Shown here: positions 33,466-42,515 of the stretch, one piece after another
Position numbering within the stretch: the stretch's first letter is position 1
How the letters are laid out: every line of letters starts with the position of its first letter
Assembly (NCBI GenBank): GCA_963837345.1
Contig: CAWIMX010000001.1
Coordinates: 1,922,001 to 1,986,000, forward strand
Length of the DNA: 64,000 nucleotides
Direction: 5' to 3'
Origin: CAWIMX01 sp963837345
GTDB lineage: Bacteria > Acidobacteriota > Vicinamibacteria > Vicinamibacterales > CAVVIG01
Program-made: the position numbers and the translations under genes
The notes under the pieces: model-generated
The model's database searches: none
What the model saw: the letters and a program-made list of their open reading frames with translations, nothing else
What the model was told of the DNA's origin: nothing

Positions 33466-34263
33466 CTAGACCGCGGCGCGATCCAGCGCACAGGTCCATG
33501 CCCGCCTGGGCGGCGCAACCCGCACCTGGTTTCGACCGCCGGTCTTCGCGCGGTAGAGCGCCTCGTCGGCCGCGTGCATGAGATCGTCGGCGGCCGCCGG
33601 CGAGCGGGCACCCGGTTCGAGCACCGAGACGCCAATCGACACCGTCATCGGAACGTCGGCCGAACGGGAGTGCCGCGTGAGGTGCGACAGGAGACGCTCG
33701 GCCAGTCGGTCCGCCGCGGCCTGCGGCGTGCGGGGCGCCACGATCGCGAACTCGTCGCCGCCCCAGCGCACGCCGAGGTCGGTCGTCCGCAGGGTCATCT
33801 GAATGGCCCCGGCCACTTCGCGCAGCGCGCGGTCGCCCGCCGCATGGCCGTGCTCGTCGTTGACGCGCTTCAATCCGTCGAGATCGATGAAGAGGAGCGA
33901 GAGCGGGTCGCCCGATCGCTCGGCGCTGAGGCACTCCTGACGGAGCCGCGCATGCAACGCATGGCGATTCTGCAGGCCCGTCAGCGGATCGGTGGACGAG
34001 AGCCGCCGCAACTCATCGACCTGCCGCCGCAGGACGTAGCCGAGCGACAGGAACACGACCGCCGTTGCCGAGAAGACGTACCCGTACACGAGGCCATTCA
34101 GCGACAGTTCGTCGGCGACCGACGGCCTCGGTCCGCTGGCGAGTCGAAGCCAGAGCAGGCCCAGGACGGCGCCAGCCGCGGTGAGCAGAGCACCGTAGGC
34201 AAACCGGCCCGAACGGCCGAAAGCGTCGAAGCGCGGATCGGGCGTCGGATAGATGGGCCCCAT
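33466..34263 (-). CDS. Membrane-bound diguanylate cyclase (GGDEF)
   Basis: 265 residues from ATG 34263. Two hydrophobic segments (~residues 23-42 and ~58-78) lead to a canonical GGDEF domain: D-P-L-T-G-L-Q-N-R, F-I-D-L-D-G-L-K, the active site R-W-G-G-D-E-F, and an I-site R-T-T-D five residues before it. It should make c-di-GMP from two GTP and be product-inhibited. No sensory domain beyond the membrane part is visible. It is convergent with the small ORF and has its own sigma-54-type promoter, so it may belong to the same regulon as the EPS operon whose products respond to c-di-GMP. Confidence 0.93.
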   Translation of the reverse strand: MGPIYPTPDPRFDAFGRSGRFAYGALLTAAGAVLGLLWLRLASGPRPSVADELSLNGLVYGYVFSATAVVFLSLGYVLRRQVDELRRLSSTDPLTGLQNRHALHARLRQECLSAERSGDPLSLLFIDLDGLKRVNDEHGHAAGDRALREVAGAIQMTLRTTDLGVRWGGDEFAIVAPRTPQAAADRLAERLLSHLTRHSRSADVPMTVSIGVSVLEPGARSPAAADDLMHAADEALYRAKTGGRNQVRVAPPRRAWTCALDRAAV

Positions 34264-34269
34264 GGACGC

Positions 34270-34291
34270 CTCGGGAATTGCAACTCCCGAG
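34270..34291. repeat. Inverted repeat overlapping the diguanylate cyclase promoter
   Basis: CTCGGGA at 34270-34276 and TCCCGAG at 34285-34291 are perfect 7-nt arms around an 8-nt spacer that contains the -12 region of the predicted sigma-54 promoter. It could be an operator for a repressor or a hairpin near the transcript start. Confidence 0.4.
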
Positions 34292-34294
34292 CCA
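34279..34294 (-). promoter_or_regulatory. Candidate sigma-54 promoter of the diguanylate cyclase
   Basis: The minus strand reads TGGCTCGGGAGTTGCA, one mismatch (A to T at position 5) from TGGCACGNNNNTTGCA. The predicted start near 34268 is only about 5 nt before ATG 34263, so the mRNA would be nearly leaderless. Confidence 0.65.
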
Positions 34295-34433
34295 GCCGCG
34301 CTTTACGCCCGACACGCCACCAAGTGAACGTCCCCCGAATTCGGATGGAATCGGACGTCAGCCGTCAGGCGATCGCGCTTCCACACTGGCGACCCGATGG
34401 CACCAGGCACGCACGCCCCCGGCACCCCGGCGC

Positions 34434-35897
<1,464 letters not shown>

Positions 35898-35961
35898 CGG
35901 GCTCCCTTCGACGCGGGACGAACGACCGACGGAAGGCGCCGATACTCCAGGGGTCTCCACG

Positions 35962-36666
35962 TCAGGCCGACGTCAGCGGCAGCGCGACCGCGCGGGCGGC
36001 GCGCGCAACGCCCGGCAGCGACCAGAACTGGCCGCCATGTACGTGGATGATTCGACTGGCAATCGGCAGCGCCAGTCCGGTGCCGCCCTGCCAGAGATCG
36101 ACGTCGCCCCGCCGGCCGATCGAGAAGTCCGGCCGGCCGGTGCCCCGGCCCGCGAACGTCACAACCGCCCGCGGGACTCCGTCCTCGCGGCTGATGAAGC
36201 CGCACACCTCGACTGGCTGTTCCCGGTGTTCCCGCACGCTCACGGCGGTGAGCGCGCTGAACGCCTGGCTCAGCCGATCGGCGTCGCCGAGCACGTGCGC
36301 GCGGCGGTCGCCTGCCTCGCACAGGAACTCGACGACGCTGCCGGCGCGCGACGCGGTGCGCACGGCGTCGCCGCAGAGCTCGAAGATGGGCACCGGCACC
36401 GGCGAACGGAGAGGATCACCGGCTTCGAGGTCGGCCAGATCATCGAGCTGCTGGAGCATGCCCATGAGCCGCTCACATCCGCGTGCGGCGTCCTCGAGCA
36501 GCTTGCGGTCTGCGCCCGTCAGTTGCGTCGCGCGCTTTCTGAGCAACAGGCCGAGGTAGCCGTTGACCACGGCAATGGGCGAGCGGAACTCGTGCACGAG
36601 GAGCGCGAGCATCCGACTGCTCCGCTCTTCGGCCGACTCGATGGGATGGAGCGACGGACTAGCCAT
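35962..36666 (-). CDS. Short soluble histidine kinase
   Basis: About 234 residues from ATG 36666. The dimerisation/phospho-acceptor helix has L-V-H-E-F-R-S-P-I-A (His 25) and the C-terminal part ends in an HATPase-like region with W-Q-G-G-T-G-L-A-L-P-I-A-S-R-I and H-G-G-Q-F-W. There is no membrane segment and no sensor domain, and the N and G1 boxes are weak, so it may rely on another protein for its signal or act mainly as a phosphatase. It probably phosphorylates the NtrC regulator 64 nt downstream. A sigma-54-type promoter lies 52 nt upstream of its start, suggesting positive autoregulation of the pair. Confidence 0.8.
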   Translation of the reverse strand: MASPSLHPIESAEERSSRMLALLVHEFRSPIAVVNGYLGLLLRKRATQLTGADRKLLEDAARGCERLMGMLQQLDDLADLEAGDPLRSPVPVPIFELCGDAVRTASRAGSVVEFLCEAGDRRAHVLGDADRLSQAFSALTAVSVREHREQPVEVCGFISREDGVPRAVVTFAGRGTGRPDFSIGRRGDVDLWQGGTGLALPIASRIIHVHGGQFWSLPGVARAARAVALPLTSA

Positions 36667-36717
36667 GATTCCTGCGAAGCGCGGCGTGTGAGAAACCCCG
36701 CGCAGCACGCCGGGTTG

Positions 36718-36733
36718 TGCAAGAGAGGGGCCA
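36718..36733 (-). promoter_or_regulatory. Candidate sigma-54 promoter of the histidine kinase / regulator pair
   Basis: The minus strand reads TGGCCCCTCTCTTGCA: TGGC, C at position 6, TTGCA, with GG and GC ten bases apart; positions 5 and 7 differ from the consensus. The predicted start near 36707 leaves about 40 nt of leader before ATG 36666. Confidence 0.6.
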
Positions 36734-36892
36734 CAGGTCGAGGCGCCGGATCGCGCCGGGAATCGCGCCGAGCCTCGCGCGCCGACGCGAGTTAGAGCTC
36801 GTCCCCGCGTGGCAGGGCCGCCTCGCGTCCGGATGAGTTCGCCGCGGGCCCGGCAAGATTTTCCGATAGCGGGTACGCCCTGACCGGTCCGC

Positions 36893-38443
36893 TCACACCG
36901 GCTCGCGCAGCCGCGGCCTCGCGGGCGGCCGGCGGCCGGGTGGCGTCACTGGGCTGAACAGCGCGCCCAGATCCCGCCCGTCGGTGCCCGCCCGACGCCA
37001 CGGGCTGGCCGGCGACAGATGAAAATCGCCCCGGGCGTACGCAAGGAATTGCGCCTCGAATTCCGCCTCCGTCGGGAATCGATTGCCCGCCGGATAGCGG
37101 CTGCTCGATCCGCCCGCCAGCACGTTGCCCGTGATGACCGACGCCGGCAGAAACCGCTCGATCGAGTCGGTGCCGACGGCGTGTCCTGTACCGATGAATC
37201 CGTACGCGTCGTGCTTCGAGACGTTGTTCGTGTACGTGAATCCGACGATGGGCGGGCCGTCGAGCTGCACGACGCCCGACGCATGATCCTGCACGATGGT
37301 GTTGTGATCGATGGTGATGTCGCGGGCGCCGTTGGTGAGGGTCAGGAAGTAGCCATTGCCGCCCCACCGCTCCCCGTCGATGTCGGAGAACACGTTGTTC
37401 ACGATCGCGATCGCGTTCGTCTGTCGGCTCGCGTGATTCGTGTCGTAGCCGAGTATCTGGAACGCTGCGGCACTGTGGCGGACGACGTTGCCCTCGAAGC
37501 GTACGTGATCCACCTGGCACCAGGGACATCCGCCGTCCTGATTGCGAACCGTGAACAGCACCGCATAGCCGGCCTGGCCGTCGTGCCACGTGTACTCGAG
37601 CACGTTGCCCCTGATGGTGACGCGCCGGGCGTTCTTCAGTTCGAGCAGGTTCTTCACCAGCCACCGCTGGCCGCGCCACTCGGGAGGCTTCGCGAGCCGG
37701 CTGTTCGCGATCGTGATGTCCGACGGCACCAAGTCCCGGACCGCCGGGTCGGCCCCGCCGAACAGCACGTTCTCGCCGGCGGCTTCGAGATAGTCGTTCG
37801 CAATCGTGTACGGTCCGGGACCATTCCAGCCCGCAATGGCCTGCGAGTCCTGGCCCACTGCCTTGATGTCCGACACGTAGCAGCCCGTAATCGTCGTCGC
37901 CCCGCTGTTCAGCGCGATCCCGCGCTTCTGCCCGGTCTGCGGATCGCCGTGGACGTACAGCCGATCGAGCACGAGATCGTGGGGAATCTCCGAGAGCGCC
38001 GTCTGCGACGCGGAGCCGTCGCCGAGCGCGATGACGTCGCCGCCGCCGCCCGCGTTCGCGAGCAGTTCGAGCAGCTCGAGGCGCCAATGGTGCGCGCCCG
38101 GGGCGGTGACGATGGCCGGTTGGCTCGACCCCGAGCGGAGCTTCGCCAGGCGCGGAGCGTCTTCCGGACCGATCCGCTCGCCTGCCAGAGGCAGGCCGGC
38201 CTCGCCTGCCGTTCGGAGCGTGATGAAGGCGCTGCCACCCTTGTCGAACAGGGTGAACGTGCCGGTGTAGACGGCGCCGGCTGCGAGCTCGATCGTGTCG
38301 CCGGGCTGCGCCGCCACCAGCGCGGCCTGCAAGTCTCCTCCGGCGGGCACCGGGATCGTGCGCGCCGACGCGGCCGATGCGGTGAAGCAGACCACCCCGA
38401 CCAGGCAGACGCGGCAACGCCGCCGTGTCCCAGACCGTTTCAT
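36893..38443 (-). CDS. Secreted right-handed beta-helix protein, paralogue of the one at 3796-6777
   Basis: About 516 residues from ATG 38443 (ATG 38476 is possible), with a signal peptide ending A-S-A-A-S-A-R. It is almost entirely parallel beta-helix, beginning I-P-V-P-A-G-G-D-L-Q-A-A-L and running through the same landmarks as the larger paralogue: G-Q-D-S-Q-A-I-x-G-W-N-G-P-G-P-Y, N-I/V-L-F-G-G-A-D-P, G-G-C-P-W-C-Q-V-D-H-V-R-F-E and G-R-D-L-G. Unlike that protein it has neither the N-terminal beta-sandwich module nor CBM6 modules, and ends in a Pro/Arg tail. The conserved C-P-W-C may form a disulfide. Likely an extracellular polysaccharide-active or binding protein. Confidence 0.85.
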   Translation of the reverse strand: MKRSGTRRRCRVCLVGVVCFTASAASARTIPVPAGGDLQAALVAAQPGDTIELAAGAVYTGTFTLFDKGGSAFITLRTAGEAGLPLAGERIGPEDAPRLAKLRSGSSQPAIVTAPGAHHWRLELLELLANAGGGGDVIALGDGSASQTALSEIPHDLVLDRLYVHGDPQTGQKRGIALNSGATTITGCYVSDIKAVGQDSQAIAGWNGPGPYTIANDYLEAAGENVLFGGADPAVRDLVPSDITIANSRLAKPPEWRGQRWLVKNLLELKNARRVTIRGNVLEYTWHDGQAGYAVLFTVRNQDGGCPWCQVDHVRFEGNVVRHSAAAFQILGYDTNHASRQTNAIAIVNNVFSDIDGERWGGNGYFLTLTNGARDITIDHNTIVQDHASGVVQLDGPPIVGFTYTNNVSKHDAYGFIGTGHAVGTDSIERFLPASVITGNVLAGGSSSRYPAGNRFPTEAEFEAQFLAYARGDFHLSPASPWRRAGTDGRDLGALFSPVTPPGRRPPARPRLREPV

Positions 38444-38688
38444 GTGTTCCGAATCGTCACCTTTCAGCGAGATCATGACATAAGTCTCTATCTATCAATC
38501 GCTTACTGCTGAGATTGCCCCTCCGGCGGTCGCACGGCTGTTCAGCGACAGGACATAGGGCGCCAAGGCGTTTCCGGCAGCAATTCCAGAAGTGACTTAT
38601 CTAGCAATAACTTACACATCTCGTCTGTTGGCAGGTCAGTTGCTACGTTGAGCCCCAAAGTTCCTTACTGCCGTATGGAGTCTATTTA
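38444..38688. other. 245-nt divergent intergenic region
   Basis: Between the beta-helix gene (minus) and the S8 protease (plus). It is markedly more AT-rich than its surroundings in places (38477-38520 and 38590-38625) and has ATAAGT/ACTTAT blocks at 38480-38486 and 38594-38600 in opposite orientation. The sigma-54 match at 38629-38644 serves the protease. I found no equally good promoter for the minus-strand gene. Confidence 0.4.
38629..38644 (+). promoter_or_regulatory. Candidate sigma-54 promoter of the S8 protease / HD-GYP operon
   Basis: The sequence TGGCAGGTCAGTTGCT has only one mismatch (position 6) to TGGCACGNNNNTTGCT, and GG and GC ten bases apart. The predicted start near 38655 leaves a leader of about 34 nt before ATG 38689. 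Confidence 0.7.
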
Positions 38689-40458
38689 ATGGTGCGCCGC
38701 CGGTTTTGGAAGACGCTTGGAGGGGTTGTTCGCTGGGGCAGTCTCGTCGCCGCACTCGCGATCACGGTGGCCTCGGCGCCGATGGTCCCCGCTGCGCATC
38801 GCGCGGCGCTCTCGCTCGATCTGCTCGACCACCTCACGCATTCAACCGCCGCGCCGGGCCGCGTGATTGTGCCCGGCTCGCGGGTTCAGGTTTCGGCCAT
38901 CGCCGCGCGCCATCATTTGAAGATCGACCGGTGGCTGCACGACGGTGCGGTGGTACTGGCCAACAGCGATGAGCTTGCCGACCTGGCCGCCGACGAGGCG
39001 GTCGATCACCTGTCGGGCGACCCGCTGGTGACGCCGACCATGGCGCTCTCGGTCCGATCGACCGCCGCCGACCAGGCCTGGGCGGGGACGCGCGGGCTTC
39101 TGGGTATCGGCAGGATTCCGGGGGTGACGGGCGCCGGTGTCGGCGTCGCCGTCGTCGACTCGGGCATCGCCCGGCACCGCGCGCTGCGCAACAGCGTCGT
39201 GGCGGATGTGAGCTTCGTGAGCGGCGACCCCTCGGTGGGCGACGCCTTCGGACACGGCACGCACGTCGCGGGCATCATCGCCGGCGACGGCGACGCGGCG
39301 GCGGGCACGACGACGGCGTACGCGGGCGGCATCGCTCCTGAGGCGCGTCTGATCAACGTCCGCGTGCTCGGCGCGAGCGGCGTGGGGCTCACGAGCGACG
39401 TCATCGCCGGCATCGACTGGGTCATTGCCAACCGGGCCACGTACAACATCCGCATCCTCAATCTGTCGCTCGGCCATCCGGTGATGGAGCCGGCGGCGAC
39501 CGATCCGCTCTGCCAGGCGGTCGCGCGTGCGGTCGAAGCGGGCATCATCGTCGTGACCGCGGCGGGCAATGCGGGACAGACCGACACGGGGGCGACGATC
39601 CTCGGCGGCATCACCTCGCCGGGCAATTCGCCCGTGGCGATTACCGTCGGTGCGCTGAACACGTGGGAGACGGTCGCCCGCGGCGACGACACCGTGGCCA
39701 CCTACAGCTCGCGCGGGCCGACGAAGTACGACCTGGCGATCAAGCCGGACCTGGTCGCGCCCGGGACGCGGATCGTCTCGCTCGAAGCCGACGGATCGTA
39801 TCTCTCGAACGAGTATCCGATGCTGCACCGCGCGGGGCGCGGCAGCAATGCCTACATGCAGCTGAGCGGCACCAGTATGGCGGCGCCGATGGTGAGCGGC
39901 GCGGCGGCGCTGCTCCTGCAGGGTTCGCCGCGACTGAACACGTCGCAGGTCAAGCTGGCGCTGCAATCCGGCGCCGGGTTCGTCCGCGAGGGCGGCTTGA
40001 TGGCCGCCGGGGCGGGGAGCCTGGACATCTGGGCCTCGCGCCGTATTACCGCGAACGGTCTGACCACGCTGCTGGATCCGCTCTTCAGCACGCTGCTCGG
40101 CGGGACGCGTCTCACCCCGAGCGGGGCGTCGTTCTGGGATGCCGGGACGCTCTCGGCCCGTCTCTACGACGGTCGCGGGATTCGGCTCCTGTCACTTCTC
40201 GACCTGTCGCGGATCTGGAGCGATCCATCGCGCCTGCACTTCGGCGATCTCAATCTCGCCGGCCTGCTCAATCCGCTGTCGGCGATTCCGTCGAACGACC
40301 TGCAGTGGGGTGAAGTGGCCACGTGGTACGGCGGGGATCAGATCGTCTGGGGCACGACCTTCTACAGTCCCGGCGGGGATCAGATCGTCTGGGGCACCTG
40401 GGGCCGGGATCAGATCGTGTGGGGCACGGATACGCTGACGTCCCCCGACGCGCGGTAG
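38689..40458 (+). CDS. Secreted subtilisin-like (S8) serine protease with D-Q-I-V-W-G-T tail repeats
   Basis: 589 residues from ATG 38689. A signal peptide or anchor (~residues 20-40) and a short pro-region precede the peptidase domain. The catalytic triad is visible: Asp in A-V-V-D-S-G-I, His in G-H-G-T-H-V-A-G, Ser in S-G-T-S-M-A-A-P-M-V, with the oxyanion Asn in T-A-A-G-N-A-G. After about residue 465 the tail contains three copies of D-Q-I-V-W-G-T separated by short Gly/Trp-rich spacers. Such tail repeats accompany S8 enzymes in Acidobacteria but have no known function. It likely processes secreted or surface proteins. HD-GYP follows 12 nt downstream, apparently in the same operon. Confidence 0.9.
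   Translation: MVRRRFWKTLGGVVRWGSLVAALAITVASAPMVPAAHRAALSLDLLDHLTHSTAAPGRVIVPGSRVQVSAIAARHHLKIDRWLHDGAVVLANSDELADLAADEAVDHLSGDPLVTPTMALSVRSTAADQAWAGTRGLLGIGRIPGVTGAGVGVAVVDSGIARHRALRNSVVADVSFVSGDPSVGDAFGHGTHVAGIIAGDGDAAAGTTTAYAGGIAPEARLINVRVLGASGVGLTSDVIAGIDWVIANRATYNIRILNLSLGHPVMEPAATDPLCQAVARAVEAGIIVVTAAGNAGQTDTGATILGGITSPGNSPVAITVGALNTWETVARGDDTVATYSSRGPTKYDLAIKPDLVAPGTRIVSLEADGSYLSNEYPMLHRAGRGSNAYMQLSGTSMAAPMVSGAAALLLQGSPRLNTSQVKLALQSGAGFVREGGLMAAGAGSLDIWASRRITANGLTTLLDPLFSTLLGGTRLTPSGASFWDAGTLSARLYDGRGIRLLSLLDLSRIWSDPSRLHFGDLNLAGLLNPLSAIPSNDLQWGEVATWYGGDQIVWGTTFYSPGGDQIVWGTWGRDQIVWGTDTLTSPDAR
40330..40427 (+). repeat. Three in-gene direct repeats coding D-Q-I-V-W-G-T
   Basis: GGGATCAGATCGT followed by CTGGGGCAC or GTGGGGCAC occurs three times, at about 40334, 40376 and 40406. 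The first two copies share roughly 26 identical bases; the third has one change. These are the DNA of the tail repeats of the S8 protease. Confidence 0.8.
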
Positions 40459-40470
40459 CGCCGGGGAACG

Positions 40471-42381
40471 ATGCGGGCCGCACTCAAACTCTACATCGGG
40501 GCGGTGGTCGCGGTGGGCGGCGTGGTGGTCGTCCATTCGATCACCACGCTCGGCGCCGCGCCGCATCTGTTCGAGTGGTTCGTCCTCACGCTGGTCGCCA
40601 TCCTGATCGGGATGCGGATGATCACCATCTCGTCGGTCGAGGCCAGTATCTCGGTCTCCGACACGTTCTTCATCGCGTCGGCGCTCCTGTTCGGGCCCGC
40701 GCCGGCGACGATCGCGCTGGCGGCCGACTGTTTCGTGTTCTCATGGCGCAAGCACTACGACTGGCCGCGCCTGGCGTTCAACACCGTCGCCCCCGCCCTC
40801 TCGATCTGGGCGGCCGCCCATGCCTTCTTCCTGCTCGGTCAGGTGCGGCCGCTCGCCGCCGCCGACGCGCCGATCGGCCCGCTGCTCGTGCCGCTCCTCG
40901 TGCTGACGGTCGTCTACTTCCTGCTGAATTCAGGACTGACGGCCATGGCCGTGGGCCTGCAGGCGGCCCAGTCGCCCTTCCAGATCTGGCGCCGGCATTT
41001 TCTGTGGCTGTCCTCCGGCTATTTCGCCTCGGCGTCGGTGGCCGTCTGCCTGGTGCTCGTCGTGCAGCAGGTGGGGCCGCTCGCGGTCGCCGTGATTCTG
41101 CCGATCGTGGCCGTGTTCCACCGGACGCTGCGCGTCTCGTACGGCCGGCTGGAGGACACCACGCGCCACCTGGCGCAGGTGGATCGTCTCTACCAGTCGA
41201 CCGTCGAGACGCTCGCGATGGCGATCGACGCAAAGGACGACGTCACGCACAGCCACGTGCGGCGGGTCCAGATGTACGCGACGGCTCTGGCGCGTGCGCT
41301 GGGCGTGGCCGATGAGCCGACACTCAAGGCCATCGAAGCCGCAGCGCTGCTCCACGACACCGGCAAGCTGGCCGTGCCCGAGCGGATTCTCAACAAGCCC
41401 GGACGGCTGACGCCCGACGAATTCGAGCAGATGAAGGAACACGTGGAGATCGGGGCGAACATCCTGGCGCTCGTCGATTTTCCGTTTCCCGTGGTGCCGA
41501 TCGTGCGCTGCCACCACGAGGCCTGGGACGGCAGCGGCTACCCCCGTGGCGTGGCAGGAGAGGACATCCCGATCGGCGCGCGCATCCTGTCGGTCGTCGA
41601 CTGCTTCGACGCGCTGACCTCGGACCGCCCGTACCGCCGGAAGCTGCCGAACGAGGAGGCCCTCGACATCCTGCGCGAGCGGAGTGGACGCATGTACGAC
41701 CCGAAGGTGGTGGACACGTTCATCGAGATCCACGACCGCATTACGGTCTCCGACGCCGCGCCGGCGCACGAGGAAGTGTTCGGACAGATCGCCAGATCGC
41801 TGCGCGCGGAGGCGCCCCCGGCGGCTGCCGAACCGCCGACCGTCGCCGCGTCGACGCCCGAGGGCGATACGCTGGCCTTCGTCAGCCTGGCGCGTCTTGC
41901 GTCGGGATCGGTGTCGCCGCCCGACGTGCTCGCCCTCGCCTCGCATCTGGTCCGAGGCATCGCCCCGGGCGCCCGGGGCGTGTGGTACCTCGCGACTGGC
42001 GACGGGCGCCTCGCGGCGATCGACGTGTTCGGCCCGGAGTCGGAGAGCCTGCGCGGCCTCACCATGATCCTGGGCGATGGGCTCACCGGCTGGGTGGCAG
42101 TCAACCGCCAGGTGATCGTCAATTCCGAGGCGGCACTCGATCTCGGTCCGCGCGCCGAGCGGCTCGGACTGAAAAGCTGTCTCAGCGTTCCGCTCACCGA
42201 CGGCGACACGCTGGCCGGCGTGCTGACCCTCTATGCCTCGGCCCCGGGCGCCTTCACCGACGACCACGGACGCCTGATCCAGATGGTGGCGCCCCACGTG
42301 GCGCAGGCCCTCGTGTCGGCAACGCGCTCGGACGCGCCGTCCGGCCAGACACGGGACCTGCGGCTGGTCGCGTCGCGCTGA
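40471..42381 (+). CDS. Membrane HD-GYP phosphodiesterase with C-terminal GAF domain
   Basis: 636 residues. The first ~220 residues contain about seven hydrophobic segments (a MASE-like sensory membrane part). The HD-GYP domain follows: S-H-V-R-R-V, L-L-H-D-T-G-K, P-E-R-I-L-N-K-P-G-R-L and H-H-E-A-W-D-G-S-G-Y-P, with the metal-binding His/Asp set and GYP intact, so it should hydrolyse c-di-GMP. After a Pro/Ala linker, residues ~470-625 look like a GAF domain (G-D-G-L-T-G-W-V-A-V-N-R, S-C-L-S-V-P-L). It would oppose the cyclase at 33466. Its start is 12 nt after the S8 protease stop, tying protease and c-di-GMP turnover together. Confidence 0.9.
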   Translation: MRAALKLYIGAVVAVGGVVVVHSITTLGAAPHLFEWFVLTLVAILIGMRMITISSVEASISVSDTFFIASALLFGPAPATIALAADCFVFSWRKHYDWPRLAFNTVAPALSIWAAAHAFFLLGQVRPLAAADAPIGPLLVPLLVLTVVYFLLNSGLTAMAVGLQAAQSPFQIWRRHFLWLSSGYFASASVAVCLVLVVQQVGPLAVAVILPIVAVFHRTLRVSYGRLEDTTRHLAQVDRLYQSTVETLAMAIDAKDDVTHSHVRRVQMYATALARALGVADEPTLKAIEAAALLHDTGKLAVPERILNKPGRLTPDEFEQMKEHVEIGANILALVDFPFPVVPIVRCHHEAWDGSGYPRGVAGEDIPIGARILSVVDCFDALTSDRPYRRKLPNEEALDILRERSGRMYDPKVVDTFIEIHDRITVSDAAPAHEEVFGQIARSLRAEAPPAAAEPPTVAASTPEGDTLAFVSLARLASGSVSPPDVLALASHLVRGIAPGARGVWYLATGDGRLAAIDVFGPESESLRGLTMILGDGLTGWVAVNRQVIVNSEAALDLGPRAERLGLKSCLSVPLTDGDTLAGVLTLYASAPGAFTDDHGRLIQMVAPHVAQALVSATRSDAPSGQTRDLRLVASR

Positions 42382-42481
42382 CCGTCCATCCCGGCTGTAC
42401 AAACTACCCTCGAGGCGGTCAAAATTATACGAACGCCGCACCGCTCGCGGTGAGCGACGGCTTCGCCCCGTTGAGCCGGTC

Positions 42482-42497
42482 TGGCACAGGCGTTGCT
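42482..42497 (+). promoter_or_regulatory. Candidate sigma-54 promoter of the class A PBP gene
   Basis: The sequence TGGCACAGGCGTTGCT matches TGGCACGNNNNTTGCT at all but position 7, with GG and GC ten bases apart. The predicted start near 42508 is close to the ribosome-binding GAGAGAGGAC and only about 8 nt before GTG 42516. Confidence 0.65.
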
Positions 42498-42515
42498 GTC
42501 CGTGAGAGAGGACAC

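Noticed and set aside
36792..38417. Second minus-strand frame under the beta-helix gene
   Set aside because: Out-of-frame shadow; the other frame has a signal peptide and a strong paralogue in the same window.
38477..38640. Possible sigma-54 promoter for the second beta-helix gene
   Set aside because: Only matches lacking the TTGC core were found on the minus strand.
40330..40427. Repeats in the S8 gene as a CRISPR or transposon remnant
   Set aside because: They are in frame, encode the same peptide and lack spacers or terminal repeats.
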